From JBFJVZ01 sp041623895 (GTDB taxonomy: Bacteria > Planctomycetota > Planctomycetia > Pirellulales > Pirellulaceae): a DNA stretch of 32,361 bases. The DNA is taken from positions 1-32,361 of the forward strand of contig JBFJVZ010000023.1 in assembly GCA_041623895.1 (NCBI GenBank), written 5' to 3'. The position numbers and the translations under genes are program-made. The first letter of the stretch is position 1. Each line of letters opens with the position of its first letter. The notes under the pieces are model-generated. The model had not been told where the DNA came from. It saw only the letters and a list, made by a program, of their open reading frames with translations, and searched no databases. Shown here in pieces: positions 24,193 through 32,361 of this stretch.

Positions 24193-25901
24193 GCGGACTT
24201 TACCTCCAGGCGTGAACGGGGCAGCGTTCCGGCCGTACCTCCCTCCACAACTTTCAAAGCTACGCGGTCCTGCAAGTTAGGACGGAAAATGGTCAGCAGT
24301 AGCAGCGGCAAAAACCAGGCAATGTAAAGCCCGCCACCATCGCCGTGCCAGAACTGTGCAGCCACCATCACGGCGCCCGAACAACTAATCAACGTGCCCA
24401 GGTTTTTCGGCGACGGCCAGACGGCAAAGAAAACACTCAAGATCACAAATCCGACGATCACCGGCATTCGCCAGATGGGGTTCCAGCCCAACCCCCAAAT
24501 TCCGCGAGGTTGCATCTCCCATTGGATCAAGCCAAACATTCTGCGGAATTGCACGAACAGTGCTCCGGTGCCCTCCAGCGATAACAGCAAAACCAAAACA
24601 GCAAGCGTGGCGGCGACACCAATCAGGTAACGCCGCACTCCGCGCTGCCAATAGAAACTGACCCACAGCGGTAACAAAAACAGAGGATAGTAGACCAGTC
24701 CAGCGGCGAGCCCGAAAAAGATGCCTGCCACCGTCGGCCTGCGATACATCAGCACGGCCCACAATAAAAGTGCCGCCGGCAGCGCGTGGTCCACACGTCC
24801 TGTCATTTGCGCCGTGTAAGGTAGCATCAGGTACAACGCCGCGCAGCCAACACCGGCGCGAAGATTTCCGAAGTGACGACCGCCGATCAGGACCACCCCC
24901 GAGACGATTGCCAGGTGAGCAAGAATCGCCAGGATTTTTGCCACCATCGTGGCGCGGCGTTGCGACGGATCCAGTTCGGCCTCCGTTGGCGGTTCCACGC
25001 CCGCCAGCGCGCTGCTGACTGGACGCGTGGTGATCGTTGGCAGTTGCCGCATCAATGCGTATCCGGGTCCAAGCTCCGGCCCTTGCCAGACTTGCATCCG
25101 CGGCGTACTGGTGACCACGTTACCCATCATGAAAACGAACAACGATATGCTGATGAAATACAGACCACCGGTTGTCAGGTTCGGATTCAACAACGGGCGG
25201 CGGACCATCAACGGATCGATCAACAGACGCACCAGGATCAACGATTGCACGACGAATAAGGTTAAGAAACCGTAGTATTGAATGTCTTGCGGCGTATAAC
25301 CCAGAACGGCCGAGACAGGTTCCCGTTCTTCAGCGGTTTCCAGGTTGGCCGCTTTTTCCTGATCGGCGTTTTCGTTGCCGGGTTCAGTCGCCAACGCCGC
25401 CCGGTCAAGTTGCTCACCCAAGGCGGCTTCGACTTCTTGGGCGTCCACTTGCACCAGCGCCGTCATCATCAGAGGCTGGCGAGTGGGCCGAGATTTTTTC
25501 TGCTGAATCGGAAGCCTTAGCGAAGGTTCGTGTCGTTCTCGCCAGAAAACCTCGGCTTGCGCTGTGCGGCTCCTGGAGTCGGACGCCAATGGCTGGCTAT
25601 GAATTGCTACCAGCTTGCTGGCTGTCGTTGGACGATTGCTGCTTTGATGACCCGCAGCCGGCTTGAGAGCCGCCGCTTCGCGCGCGGCGATCGCCTCCGA
25701 TTCCAATTGCCGTAGTTCACGCCGCCGGCCCTCGTGTACCATCAAGAGTCCTGGCGCGAGCAAAATCAGCAGCACAATATCTAGATTCCGGACACTCCAG
25801 AAGCGGTGAAAAACGAAGAACAAACCAATGGTCAAGAACGACGACATGTACACCCATGTCGTCGGGTCGGGGCGTTTGTAATACAGCAGCAATTCGCTCA
25901 T
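24189..25901 (-). CDS. Polytopic membrane protein of unknown function
   Basis: 570 residues. Two hydrophobic segments near residues 17-55, then a long polar, Glu/Ala/Gln-rich segment (about 56-205) with no motif, then about nine more hydrophobic segments from 210 to 545. Sequence pieces such as GRVDHALPAALLLWAVLMYRR and GIFFGLAAGLVYYPLFLLPLW resemble GT-C-type polyprenyl-dependent glycosyltransferases, but no clear catalytic Asp motif is visible, so I give no function. The ATG at 25901 has no good ribosome site. It is first in a three-gene operon, its stop overlapping the TTG start of the MutS-like gene. Confidence 0.78.
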   Translation of the reverse strand: MSELLLYYKRPDPTTWVYMSSFLTIGLFFVFHRFWSVRNLDIVLLILLAPGLLMVHEGRRRELRQLESEAIAAREAAALKPAAGHQSSNRPTTASKLVAIHSQPLASDSRSRTAQAEVFWRERHEPSLRLPIQQKKSRPTRQPLMMTALVQVDAQEVEAALGEQLDRAALATEPGNENADQEKAANLETAEEREPVSAVLGYTPQDIQYYGFLTLFVVQSLILVRLLIDPLMVRRPLLNPNLTTGGLYFISISLFVFMMGNVVTSTPRMQVWQGPELGPGYALMRQLPTITTRPVSSALAGVEPPTEAELDPSQRRATMVAKILAILAHLAIVSGVVLIGGRHFGNLRAGVGCAALYLMLPYTAQMTGRVDHALPAALLLWAVLMYRRPTVAGIFFGLAAGLVYYPLFLLPLWVSFYWQRGVRRYLIGVAATLAVLVLLLSLEGTGALFVQFRRMFGLIQWEMQPRGIWGLGWNPIWRMPVIVGFVILSVFFAVWPSPKNLGTLISCSGAVMVAAQFWHGDGGGLYIAWFLPLLLLTIFRPNLQDRVALKVVEGGTAGTLPRSRLEVKSA

Positions 25902-26309
25902 CGAACTGTAGCGGCGGCATCTTGCTTCGCGCCGTCAAGAGAACAGGAGTGCCGGTCGTTAGGTGACCTGCCGACTGGACCAATCGCCACTCGTCGTTCT
26001 GACTGGCATTAACAAGATACGATGAATTCCGCACGCTGAATAGGATAACGAGAATACCTGACGACGCACAAAAACAGTTAAATCACGACAAAACGATGCC
26101 TCAGGACCAGCAGCCGGTCGCCGAGCTTTTGAATTTGGGGAGCGTTCCGCCCAAATGCCGTCAGCCGCGGGCATCACATCGATCGGTCAACGGCATGATT
26201 TGGGGCCGGTGGTCGGAAAAGCATTGGCAATTCACCAGCGGCACAAGAAATGCACACAATGATAAAATTGAGTCGTCGCTCGATTCGCTAGATCACCAAG
26301 AGGACTCCC
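25902..26309. other. Divergent intergenic region, 408 bp, no gene seen
   Basis: Separates the minus-strand membrane operon from the plus-strand flavin-reductase operon, so it should hold two promoters. I see no convincing spaced pair of -35/-10 boxes. An AT-rich GATAAAAT at 26261-26268 could be a -10 region for the plus-strand operon. Short reading frames here lack ribosome sites and protein-like composition. No tRNA-like fold was noticed. Confidence 0.5.
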
Positions 26310-26945
26310 ATGACCGATGCCGACAGTGGCCCACCCGCAGGACTGGTGAGCCTGGAAACAGATCGCCCGATTTGGGATCGCTTTTTTACGGTCGCGCCGT
26401 TGGTGGTGATCGGATCGCGTGAACAGGATGGAGCCTACGACTTGGCGCCCAAACACTTGGTGACGCCGCTTAGCTGGGAGAACTACTTTGGCTTTGTCTG
26501 CACGCCGGAGCACAGTACGTACCAAAACATCCAGCGGGAAAAAGTATTCACTGTCAGTTTCCCGACCACCGATTCGGTGGTCCTGACCAGTCTGGCTGCT
26601 TCACCCCGTTGTGGTGACGATACCAAACCCGCCCTGGAGGCACTGCCGACTTTTCCCGCCCAGTCGATTGACGGCAGGTTCTTGAAACAGGCATCCTTGT
26701 TCTTCGAGTGCCAGCTTGACCGCATCATCGACGGCTTTGGCATCAACAGTCTGATTGCCGGTCGCATCATCGCAGCTCATTTGGTTCCCGGTGCACTGCG
26801 CGGCGAAGACGTTGACGACCAAGACACGATCGCCGCGGCACCGCTGTTGGCTTATGTCTCGCCTGGCCGCTACGCAACGATTGACCAAAGTCATTCGTTT
26901 CCATTTCCGCAAGGATTTCAGCGCACACGGGATTCAGCATCGTGA
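26310..26945 (+). CDS. Flavin reductase-like, FMN-binding split-barrel protein
   Basis: 211 residues, cytoplasmic. Pattern fits the flavin-reductase-like FMN-binding fold: opening strand WDRFFTVAPLVVIGSREQDGAYDLAPKHLVTPLSW, then YFGFVCTPEHSTYQNIQREKVFTVSFP, and the late strand FECQLDRIIDGFG...AGRIIAAHL typical of the family's second half. These proteins bind FMN and either reduce flavin with NAD(P)H or serve unrelated oxidoreductases, so the reaction is open. ATG 26310 follows GAGGA by about 6 nt. Its stop overlaps the GTG start of the M20 peptidase (GTGA), showing translational coupling. Confidence 0.85.
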   Translation: MTDADSGPPAGLVSLETDRPIWDRFFTVAPLVVIGSREQDGAYDLAPKHLVTPLSWENYFGFVCTPEHSTYQNIQREKVFTVSFPTTDSVVLTSLAASPRCGDDTKPALEALPTFPAQSIDGRFLKQASLFFECQLDRIIDGFGINSLIAGRIIAAHLVPGALRGEDVDDQDTIAAAPLLAYVSPGRYATIDQSHSFPFPQGFQRTRDSAS

Positions 26946-28144
26946 ACGGCGAGACGGCGAAGAAGATTTTTGCGCACCTGCGGACGAAGCAGGACGAGAT
27001 GGTTCGTGTGCTGTCGGATAGCGTGCGTTTGGAGTCGCCGTCAGCCGTGCCCGCATCGCAAGCAGCAGTCTTCGATCTGTTTGCCGATCTGCTAAGTGAC
27101 CTGAACTTCCGTTGTCGGCGTCTGGCCGGACAGAAGACCGGTGGCCAACTGATGGCCGTTCCGCATAAATACGCAAAGCACTCACCAAGGCAACTTCTGC
27201 TGGGTCACTGTGACACGGTTTGGCCCGAGGGCACGTTAGAAAAGATGCCGGTGGAGAATCGTGACGGTCGTTTGCATGGCCCTGGAATTTACGACATGAA
27301 AGGCGGATTGGTGCAAGCCGTCTTTGCCCTGGGCACGCTTCGCCAGCTCGGTCTACAGCCGGCGGTGGCGCCGATCTTCTTTATCAACTCTGACGAAGAA
27401 ATCGGTAGTTTCGAGTCGGCCCAACGAATTCGACACTTGGCTCGAATTGTCGATCGCACTTTCGTGATGGAGCCGTCACTGGGCCCGACGGGACTTTTAA
27501 AAACCGCTCGCAAAGGCGTCGGGCGATTTGTGATTAAGGTCACGGGACAAGCTGCCCACGCTGGATTGGATCCTGAGAAAGGTGTCAGCGCGATCCTGGA
27601 GCTGTCCCACGTCGTGCAGGCGCTGTTTGCACTCAACGATCCACACCGCGGGATCACCGTCAATGTCGGCACGATCAATGGTGGCATGCGGCCCAACGTG
27701 GTTGCTCCGGAAAGCTCCGCCCAAGTCGATGTTCGTGTTCCCACCCAGCAGGATGCCGAACGAATCGAACAGGCCATTCGCGCCATCCAGCCAACCGTGC
27801 CGGGAACGCAACTGCAGATTACCGGTCGCATCGGCCGGCCACCTCTGGAACGCACACCTGGGAATCGAAAACTGTGGCATCGTGCACTCGAAGCCGCCTC
27901 GGCAATGGGCATCGAAATCGATGAGGGCTCCGCCGGCGGCGGTTCGGATGGGAATTGGACCAGCCTGTTTACTCCAACACTGGACGGAATGGGCGCAGTC
28001 GGAGATGGGGCCCACGCGCTTAGCGAGCACGTGATCGCCGAAAAAATGCCTGAACGATCGGCTTTGTTGGCATGCATGTTGCTCGGTGATCCGGTCACAC
28101 CGACGGAAACGATTGAAAGTGCCAAAGAACAACAGCTGAGCTGA
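26942..28144 (+). CDS. M20-family metallopeptidase (carboxypeptidase G2-like)
   Basis: Two-zinc amidohydrolase of family M20, 400 residues, no signal peptide, so cytoplasmic. Visible ligands and catalytic residues: LLGHCDTVW (His89, with Asp91), HGPGIYDMKGG (bridging Asp118), INSDEEIGS (catalytic Glu152, Glu153), a later EPSLG Glu and the C-terminal GDGAHALSEHV His. The dimerisation domain lies between, around GQAAHAGLDPEKGVSAI. M20 members cleave C-terminal residues or N-acyl amino acids; substrate unknown. The GTG start overlaps the upstream stop. Its own stop falls within a run of four GCTGA units (28135-28154). The P-loop gene follows after 36 nt. Confidence 0.92.
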   Translation: MNGETAKKIFAHLRTKQDEMVRVLSDSVRLESPSAVPASQAAVFDLFADLLSDLNFRCRRLAGQKTGGQLMAVPHKYAKHSPRQLLLGHCDTVWPEGTLEKMPVENRDGRLHGPGIYDMKGGLVQAVFALGTLRQLGLQPAVAPIFFINSDEEIGSFESAQRIRHLARIVDRTFVMEPSLGPTGLLKTARKGVGRFVIKVTGQAAHAGLDPEKGVSAILELSHVVQALFALNDPHRGITVNVGTINGGMRPNVVAPESSAQVDVRVPTQQDAERIEQAIRAIQPTVPGTQLQITGRIGRPPLERTPGNRKLWHRALEAASAMGIEIDEGSAGGGSDGNWTSLFTPTLDGMGAVGDGAHALSEHVIAEKMPERSALLACMLLGDPVTPTETIESAKEQQLS

Positions 28145-28154
28145 GCTGAGCTGA
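28135..28154 (+). repeat. (GCTGA)4 tandem repeat at the peptidase stop
   Basis: Four perfect 5-bp units. Because 5 is not a multiple of 3, the TGA in successive units falls in all three frames, so translation in any frame is stopped; unit 2 supplies the actual stop of the M20 gene. Confidence 0.85.
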
Positions 28155-28180
28155 GCGAGGGGCGACAGCAGGTATCAGAG

Positions 28181-29194
28181 ATGATTCAAACCAAAATGGC
28201 TTTTTCCTCGCTGACGCGAATCTCGGACTTGGAGACATCGTCCTTCTACGTTCAAGAGCTTGAGCGGAACGAATGGGCGACCGGAGATTACGTCGTCGGT
28301 GAGGTGACGACCACATCGCGATCATCGCTGGTGGAACTGACCACGGGCCGGATGGTCGAAGTCACGGTGGGCGACTATGTGGTTGGCGCGCTGGGCGTCC
28401 GCGCTGCCACTCTCGAAGCGGTCGGCAGTTGGCACGACATCGGCGATGATCATCAGATGCACGCCATGACAGCGGCTGGAATCTTTGGTCGCGTGACCTC
28501 TTGCTCGACCTTCATCCCCAATCCGCTGGACTTGCTGTATTGCGGTCACGCCATGCGTTCGGGGCACAAAGTCAAGATGGCAGACTTTGCGACCGCAGCA
28601 AGCGGTTTAACGCTACAGTGCCCCGTGGTGCTTTTGATCGGCACTTCGATGTCTTCCGGCAAAACAACGTCGGCACGCGTGATCATCCGCCGCTTGAAGC
28701 GAATGGGGCTCCGCGTTGTCGGTGCAAAACTGACGGGCGCCGGCCGCTTTCGCGACATTCTGTCGATGTCGGATGCAGGTGCCGATGCTATTGTTGACTT
28801 TGTCGATGTTGGCTTGCCTTCGACGATTTGCGATCATTCGATGTATCAAGCTGCCCTGGACAACTTATTGGGCCGCATTGCCGAAGCGGAGCCTGACGTC
28901 CTGGTCGCCGAAGCCGGCGCATCGCCACTGGAACCCTACAACGGTGATGTTGCCGTCAGCAAGCTGGGAGACCTGGTCCGCTGCACGGTATTGTGTGCCT
29001 CCGATCCCTACGCGGTGGTAGGCGTGACGCGCGGATTCGGGTTCGACCCGGATCTGGTCTCCGGCGTCGCGGTGAGCACCAGCGCCGGCGTCGAAGTCAT
29101 CGAAAAACTTTCTGGTCGCCCGGCGTTAAATATTTTGCACGTCGATTCACACCCGGAACTGGATCGGATCCTGAAGGAATGTCTGGGGCTGTAG
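28181..29194 (+). CDS. P-loop protein resembling DUF1611, with an unrecognised N-terminal domain
   Basis: 337 residues, cytoplasmic. The C-terminal half is a P-loop NTPase-like domain: Walker A GTSMSSGKTTSARVII (154-169), then GLRVVGAKLTGAG, DAIVDFVDVG, and DVLVAEAGASPLEPYNG. The order resembles the DUF1611 proteins (GT...GK-T, DAVV-DF), some of which act in D-glutamate catabolism. Residues 1-140 form a separate domain, beta-rich at first (TGDYVVGEVTTTSRSSLVEL), then a segment with Cys/His (SCSTFIPNPLDLLYCGHAM), unlike the usual DUF1611 N-terminus. ATG 28181 is used; ATG 28196 is possible. A gap of 36 nt after the M20 gene suggests one operon, perhaps in peptide or N-acyl amino acid use (inference). 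Confidence 0.8.
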   Translation: MIQTKMAFSSLTRISDLETSSFYVQELERNEWATGDYVVGEVTTTSRSSLVELTTGRMVEVTVGDYVVGALGVRAATLEAVGSWHDIGDDHQMHAMTAAGIFGRVTSCSTFIPNPLDLLYCGHAMRSGHKVKMADFATAASGLTLQCPVVLLIGTSMSSGKTTSARVIIRRLKRMGLRVVGAKLTGAGRFRDILSMSDAGADAIVDFVDVGLPSTICDHSMYQAALDNLLGRIAEAEPDVLVAEAGASPLEPYNGDVAVSKLGDLVRCTVLCASDPYAVVGVTRGFGFDPDLVSGVAVSTSAGVEVIEKLSGRPALNILHVDSHPELDRILKECLGL

Positions 29195-29196
29195 GC

Positions 29197-29226
29197 GGAT
29201 TGGCCGGACCAGGGTGCTGCCAATCC
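29197..29226 (+). terminator. Hairpin after the P-loop gene
   Basis: Perfect 8-bp arms GGATTGGC (29197-29204) and GCCAATCC (29219-29226), 14-nt loop, beginning 2 nt after the stop. No U-run. It probably ends the operon that starts at 26310. Confidence 0.4.
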
Positions 29227-29259
29227 CGTACAGATCTCTCGGCGATTTGGTCGATTTCA

Positions 29260-29268
29260 TGCTAAGAT
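29260..29268 (+). promoter_or_regulatory. Possible extended -10 promoter of the DUF1549/DUF1553 gene
   Basis: TGCTAAGAT fits an extended -10 (TGN plus TAAGAT) 53 nt before the ATG at 29322. No good -35 box is seen 17 nt upstream, which is acceptable for extended -10 promoters. Low certainty. Confidence 0.28.
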
Positions 29269-29321
29269 AGCCTTCCCTGCCTGCGTCTTCTTTGACCTTC
29301 CCGTCCCACCAAAAACAGAAA

Positions 29322-32195
29322 ATGCTTCATCGTTTCTTGCTGCTTGCTGGGGTGATCGTTGGCCCCGCCGTTGCTGCTGCTGACCAGCTGACGTTTGAGA
29401 AAGATGTTCGTCCGATCCTGAAAGCCCATTGCTTTTTGTGCCATGGTGAAAGTGGTGTTACGGAAGGCTCGCTCGATCTGCGACTTCGCCACTTCATCAC
29501 CAGCGGCGGCGATTCTGGCGGAGCGATCGATCCCGGTGATGCCGAGAATTCGTTGCTCTTACAGCGGGTTCGTTCCGGCGAGATGCCGCCCGAGGATAAA
29601 CAGCTTGCGGCCAAAGAGATTGAAATCTTGCGGCAGTGGATCGAGCAAGGCGCCAAGACAGCTCGCCCCGAACCGAACTCCTTGGATGATGGCGAGTACA
29701 TATCGGATGAAGAACGCAATTTTTGGTCGTTCCAGCCAATTCGTCGTCCCTCGCCGCCGAAGATTGACGGCGCCCGCAATCCGGTTGACGCATTTATCCT
29801 GCGACGGCTGCAGCAAGACGGACTTACTTTTTCGCCGCCGGCCGATCGAGCAACCCTAATCCGCCGGGCGACGTTTGATCTGTGGGGTCTGCCGCCCGAA
29901 CCGCGGATGGTGGACGCGTTTGTGGCTGACAGCGATCCGAGCGCTTACGTAAGACTAATCGACCGGTTACTGGCCGATCCGCGTTACGGCGAACGTTGGG
30001 GTCGACATTGGCTGGACGTGGCCGGTTACGCCGACTCCGAAGGCTACACCAACCAAGACAGCGAACGCGAGTTCGCTTACTTTTACCGCGACTACGTGAT
30101 CCGTAGCTTCAATGACGGCAAGCCGCTGGACCAATTTGTTTGCGAACAACTCGCCGGCGATGAAATGCACCACGAAGCGGATGCGTCTGAGCTCAGTCCG
30201 CGGCGGATCGAACAACTGACGGCCACCGGCTTTCTAAGAATGGCTCCCGACGGGACCGCTTCCGGCGGAATCGATCGCGCGGTTGCCGCCAACGAAACGA
30301 TCGCCGACACCATCAATATCGTTTCCACATCGTTGCTGGGGCTGACCATTGGTTGTGCGCGCTGCCACGATCATCGTTACGATCCGATTAGCCAGGCCGA
30401 TTACTATCGGTTCCGCGCGATCTTTGAACCGGCGCTCGATTGGAAGCAGTGGAAGGTTCCCAACGCACGGCGGGTGTCGATGTACACGGCGGCGGATCGA
30501 GAAGCCCGTGAACAGGTCGAAGCCAAAGCAAAGGAAGCGGAAACTGCTCGCACCAGGCGGCAACAAGAACACATCGCCCGCACGCTGTACGAGGAACTAT
30601 TGGTCGCACCCGATGATAAACGTCCAGCCTTGAAGGCCGCGTTTGAAACCGAAAAGTCGAAGCGTACGCCCGAGCAGATCGCCTTGCTGGAGGAGCATCC
30701 CAACATCGGTAATATCTCGCCCGGCTCGTTGTACCTGTATGCCGAGCAACGTGGCCGCCGCGCGGGCGATATCGAAAAGGCGGCCCAGCAGCGCGAAGCC
30801 CGTTATTTTCAGCAGGTCAGTGAGCAGTTGCTGGAACAGGTTGCCGAGGAAAAACGCGAATCCGTTCGCCAGGCACTCAAGGTTGATGAACAGAACCGCA
30901 ACGACGCTCAGAAAACATTGCTCGCCGAGATCACCGGTGGTTTGAGCCCACTGGCATTGATCGAGAAACACGACCCGCAAGGCTTTGCGGAATTGAAACG
31001 ATATCGCCAAGCCGCGGAGGTTTGTCGCCAGCAAGACGCCAAAACAGAACTTGCCAAGATGCAGGAGCAGATCACGGCGATCAGGAAGACAGCCCCGAAA
31101 GAATACTTCATCCGTGCCCTGACCGAACCGCCGGGCCACACTCCGCCAACGCATCTTTTCATTCGCGGCGATCAGAACCAACTGGGAAAGCAGGTTGTGG
31201 CGGCGGAGTTGCAGGTACTCACCTCGTTCGCTTCGACCGAAATACCGGAAAACGATTCCGCCCTGGCCAGTAGCGGGCGGCGGTTGGCTTACGCGCGGCA
31301 CTTGACCAGTGGACAGCATCCGCTGCTGGCACGCGTTCTTGCCAATCGAATTTGGGTGCATCATTTCGGCCGCGGCATCGTCGAATCGCCCGGCGATTTT
31401 GGCATGCTGGGTGCAAGGCCCACGCACCCGGAACTTTTGGATTGGTTGGCTGATGAACTGATGCGATTGGATTGGCAGCTGAAAAGTTTACACCGCACCA
31501 TGATGCTTTCGCGCACCTACCAGCAGCGTTCGGCGCGCACGCCGCAATTAGACCAGTTCGATCCCGGTAATCGATTGTATGCTCGGATGTCGGTGCGGCG
31601 ATTGGAGTCGGAATCGATGCGCGACGCCGTGTTGGCGGCGAGCGGGTTTTTGATTGATCAGATGTACGGTCCGCCTGTACCAGTCAAAGAGGACGCGGTT
31701 GGTCAAATCGTGTTGGGCAAAGAAGAATTGGACGGCGAACGCAAGCCCAAAGCCGACAACAAAGAGTTCGCCGGCGCAGCCCGCCGCAGCCTGTACGTGC
31801 AAGTTCGCCGCACACGACCGCTGGCAGTGCTGGAAACATTTGACATTGCCACCATGACGCCCAATTGCACCCAGCGGAATGCCTCCAACGTGGCAACGCA
31901 AGCGCTGATGATGATGAACAGCCAGTTCGTGATCGATCACGCGGAAAAGATGGCGGCAGAATTGATCTCAGGTGGCGGGGATTTGCCGGCACAGCTGAAA
32001 GCTGCCTGGAAACGATGTTTCAGCCGAGACGTTGATGGGGATTCTTTATCGCAGCTGGTTCAGTTTGTGCACAGGCAAACCGAAATGATTGCGGCCAGAG
32101 AGCAAGAGCTCACGCCGGCAGCGGCACGTCAGCGAGCATTGGCGAGTGCCTGCCAGGCACTGCTCAGCTCGAATCAGTTTTTGTACGTGGATTAG
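29322..32195 (+). CDS. Secreted planctomycete cytochrome c / DUF1549 / DUF1553 protein
   Basis: 957 residues from ATG 29322 (the reading from TTG 29292 adds ten residues before the signal peptide). Signal peptide MLHRFLLLAGVIVGPAVAAA; planctomycete cytochrome c domain with CFLCHG (Cys37, Cys40, His41) and the GEMPPEDKQL block; DUF1549 about 140-370 including RYGERWGRHWLDVAGYADSEG and a second CxxCH, GCARCHDHRYDP (Cys345-His349); a charged helical insert about 390-600; DUF1553 from about 650 to the end with LARVLANRIWVHHFGRGIV and RRSLYVQVRR. Length is normal for the family, which is nearly confined to Planctomycetota and related phyla. Envelope electron-transfer or degradative role is assumed, not shown. 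No DUF1501 partner begins in the 166 nt left after it. Confidence 0.95.
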   Translation: MLHRFLLLAGVIVGPAVAAADQLTFEKDVRPILKAHCFLCHGESGVTEGSLDLRLRHFITSGGDSGGAIDPGDAENSLLLQRVRSGEMPPEDKQLAAKEIEILRQWIEQGAKTARPEPNSLDDGEYISDEERNFWSFQPIRRPSPPKIDGARNPVDAFILRRLQQDGLTFSPPADRATLIRRATFDLWGLPPEPRMVDAFVADSDPSAYVRLIDRLLADPRYGERWGRHWLDVAGYADSEGYTNQDSEREFAYFYRDYVIRSFNDGKPLDQFVCEQLAGDEMHHEADASELSPRRIEQLTATGFLRMAPDGTASGGIDRAVAANETIADTINIVSTSLLGLTIGCARCHDHRYDPISQADYYRFRAIFEPALDWKQWKVPNARRVSMYTAADREAREQVEAKAKEAETARTRRQQEHIARTLYEELLVAPDDKRPALKAAFETEKSKRTPEQIALLEEHPNIGNISPGSLYLYAEQRGRRAGDIEKAAQQREARYFQQVSEQLLEQVAEEKRESVRQALKVDEQNRNDAQKTLLAEITGGLSPLALIEKHDPQGFAELKRYRQAAEVCRQQDAKTELAKMQEQITAIRKTAPKEYFIRALTEPPGHTPPTHLFIRGDQNQLGKQVVAAELQVLTSFASTEIPENDSALASSGRRLAYARHLTSGQHPLLARVLANRIWVHHFGRGIVESPGDFGMLGARPTHPELLDWLADELMRLDWQLKSLHRTMMLSRTYQQRSARTPQLDQFDPGNRLYARMSVRRLESESMRDAVLAASGFLIDQMYGPPVPVKEDAVGQIVLGKEELDGERKPKADNKEFAGAARRSLYVQVRRTRPLAVLETFDIATMTPNCTQRNASNVATQALMMMNSQFVIDHAEKMAAELISGGGDLPAQLKAAWKRCFSRDVDGDSLSQLVQFVHRQTEMIAAREQELTPAAARQRALASACQALLSSNQFLYVD

Positions 32196-32220
32196 CTGGA
32201 CAGCGCAAGTTTCATCAGCC

Positions 32221-32245
32221 GCGGGCGCGTTAGAGAGCGTCCCGC
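32221..32245 (+). terminator. Candidate terminator hairpin after the DUF1549/DUF1553 gene
   Basis: GCGGG and CCCGC arms, extended inward by CGC/GCG with a 1-nt bulge, 25 nt past the stop codon. No U-run follows directly. The remaining bases to the window end hold no gene; the last twelve (ATATAGCCTGGG) resemble the outer arm of the repeat at 14115. Confidence 0.4.
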
Positions 32246-32361
32246 TTAGCAAATAATTTGAGCCCGGCTTTTCTCTTGAGTCACGGTAGTTGCAAGCATG
32301 AACATTTTGATTCGTCACAATAATGCGACAACTGCGTAGCAGTGGCAGAATATAGCCTGGG

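Noticed and set aside
26096..26422. 108-residue plus-strand frame in the spacer before the flavin-reductase gene
   Set aside because: Composition is not protein-like and it runs into the supported gene in another frame.
27289..28125. 278-residue minus-strand frame opposite the M20 peptidase
   Set aside because: Shadow of a gene with intact metal-ligand motifs.
30597..31427. 276-residue minus-strand frame inside the DUF1549/DUF1553 gene
   Set aside because: Shadow frame; the sense strand carries the family motifs continuously.
32298..32339. Short ATG frame near the right edge
   Set aside because: Only about 13 codons before a stop, no ribosome site.

Overview
The window looks like a piece of a Planctomycetota chromosome, most likely of the Pirellulales (Rhodopirellula/Blastopirellula type). 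The clues are a 957-residue protein with the planctomycete cytochrome c, DUF1549 and DUF1553 architecture; a formylglycine-type sulfatase; tandem di-haem DUF1111-type oxidoreductases; a short membrane protein beginning MNPYQPS (a common N-terminus for small planctomycete membrane proteins); many secreted proteins of unknown function; and intergenic palindromic repeats. No rRNA, tRNA, CRISPR array, transposase or phage gene was found, so this reads as ordinary chromosome with some unusual gene pairs.

Layout, left to right. (a) 2-2799, plus strand: a membrane protein with two copies of a membrane/PH-like unit, open to the left edge, then a secreted coiled-coil/beta-repeat protein. A nested inverted-repeat block follows (2812-3024). 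(b) 3171-7798, plus: a secreted unknown protein translationally linked to two tandem DUF1111-type di-haem cytochromes. (c) 8059-10591, plus: an NhaA antiporter with a His-rich loop and a LOG-family nucleotide hydrolase, ending in a strong hairpin. (d) 10673-14083, plus: gamma-glutamyltranspeptidase and a sialidase-like (BNR) secreted protein, facing convergently (e). (e) 18884-14424, minus: VIT/VWA protein with a Gly-rich, hydrophobic, Arg-rich tail, then a rhombosortase-like intramembrane protease, then a sulfatase, with 13-nt and overlapping junctions. (f) 19102-20377, plus: an eight-repeat LRR protein and the MNPYQPS membrane protein. (g) 25901-20584, minus: a polytopic membrane protein, a membrane-anchored MutS-like ATPase (TTG start overlapping the upstream stop) and an NhaC-type antiporter. 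(h) 26310-29194, plus: flavin-reductase-like protein, M20 metallopeptidase and a P-loop protein resembling DUF1611. (i) 29322-32195, plus: the planctomycete cytochrome/DUF1549/DUF1553 protein.

How the genes work together. Most of the window concerns the cell envelope: secreted redox proteins with c-type haem, sodium/proton exchange, glycan and sulfate-ester degradation, and protein anchoring. The most interesting unit is (e), where a protease of the rhombosortase type sits directly after a gene whose product ends in what looks like its recognition signal. This resembles the dedicated sortase plus VIT/VWA-target pairs of marine proteobacteria, but with a different processing enzyme. Second are the membrane-tethered MutS-like ATPase operon and the His-rich NhaA loop. 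The palindromic repeats sit mainly between convergent genes or after gene ends, so they may act as bidirectional terminators.
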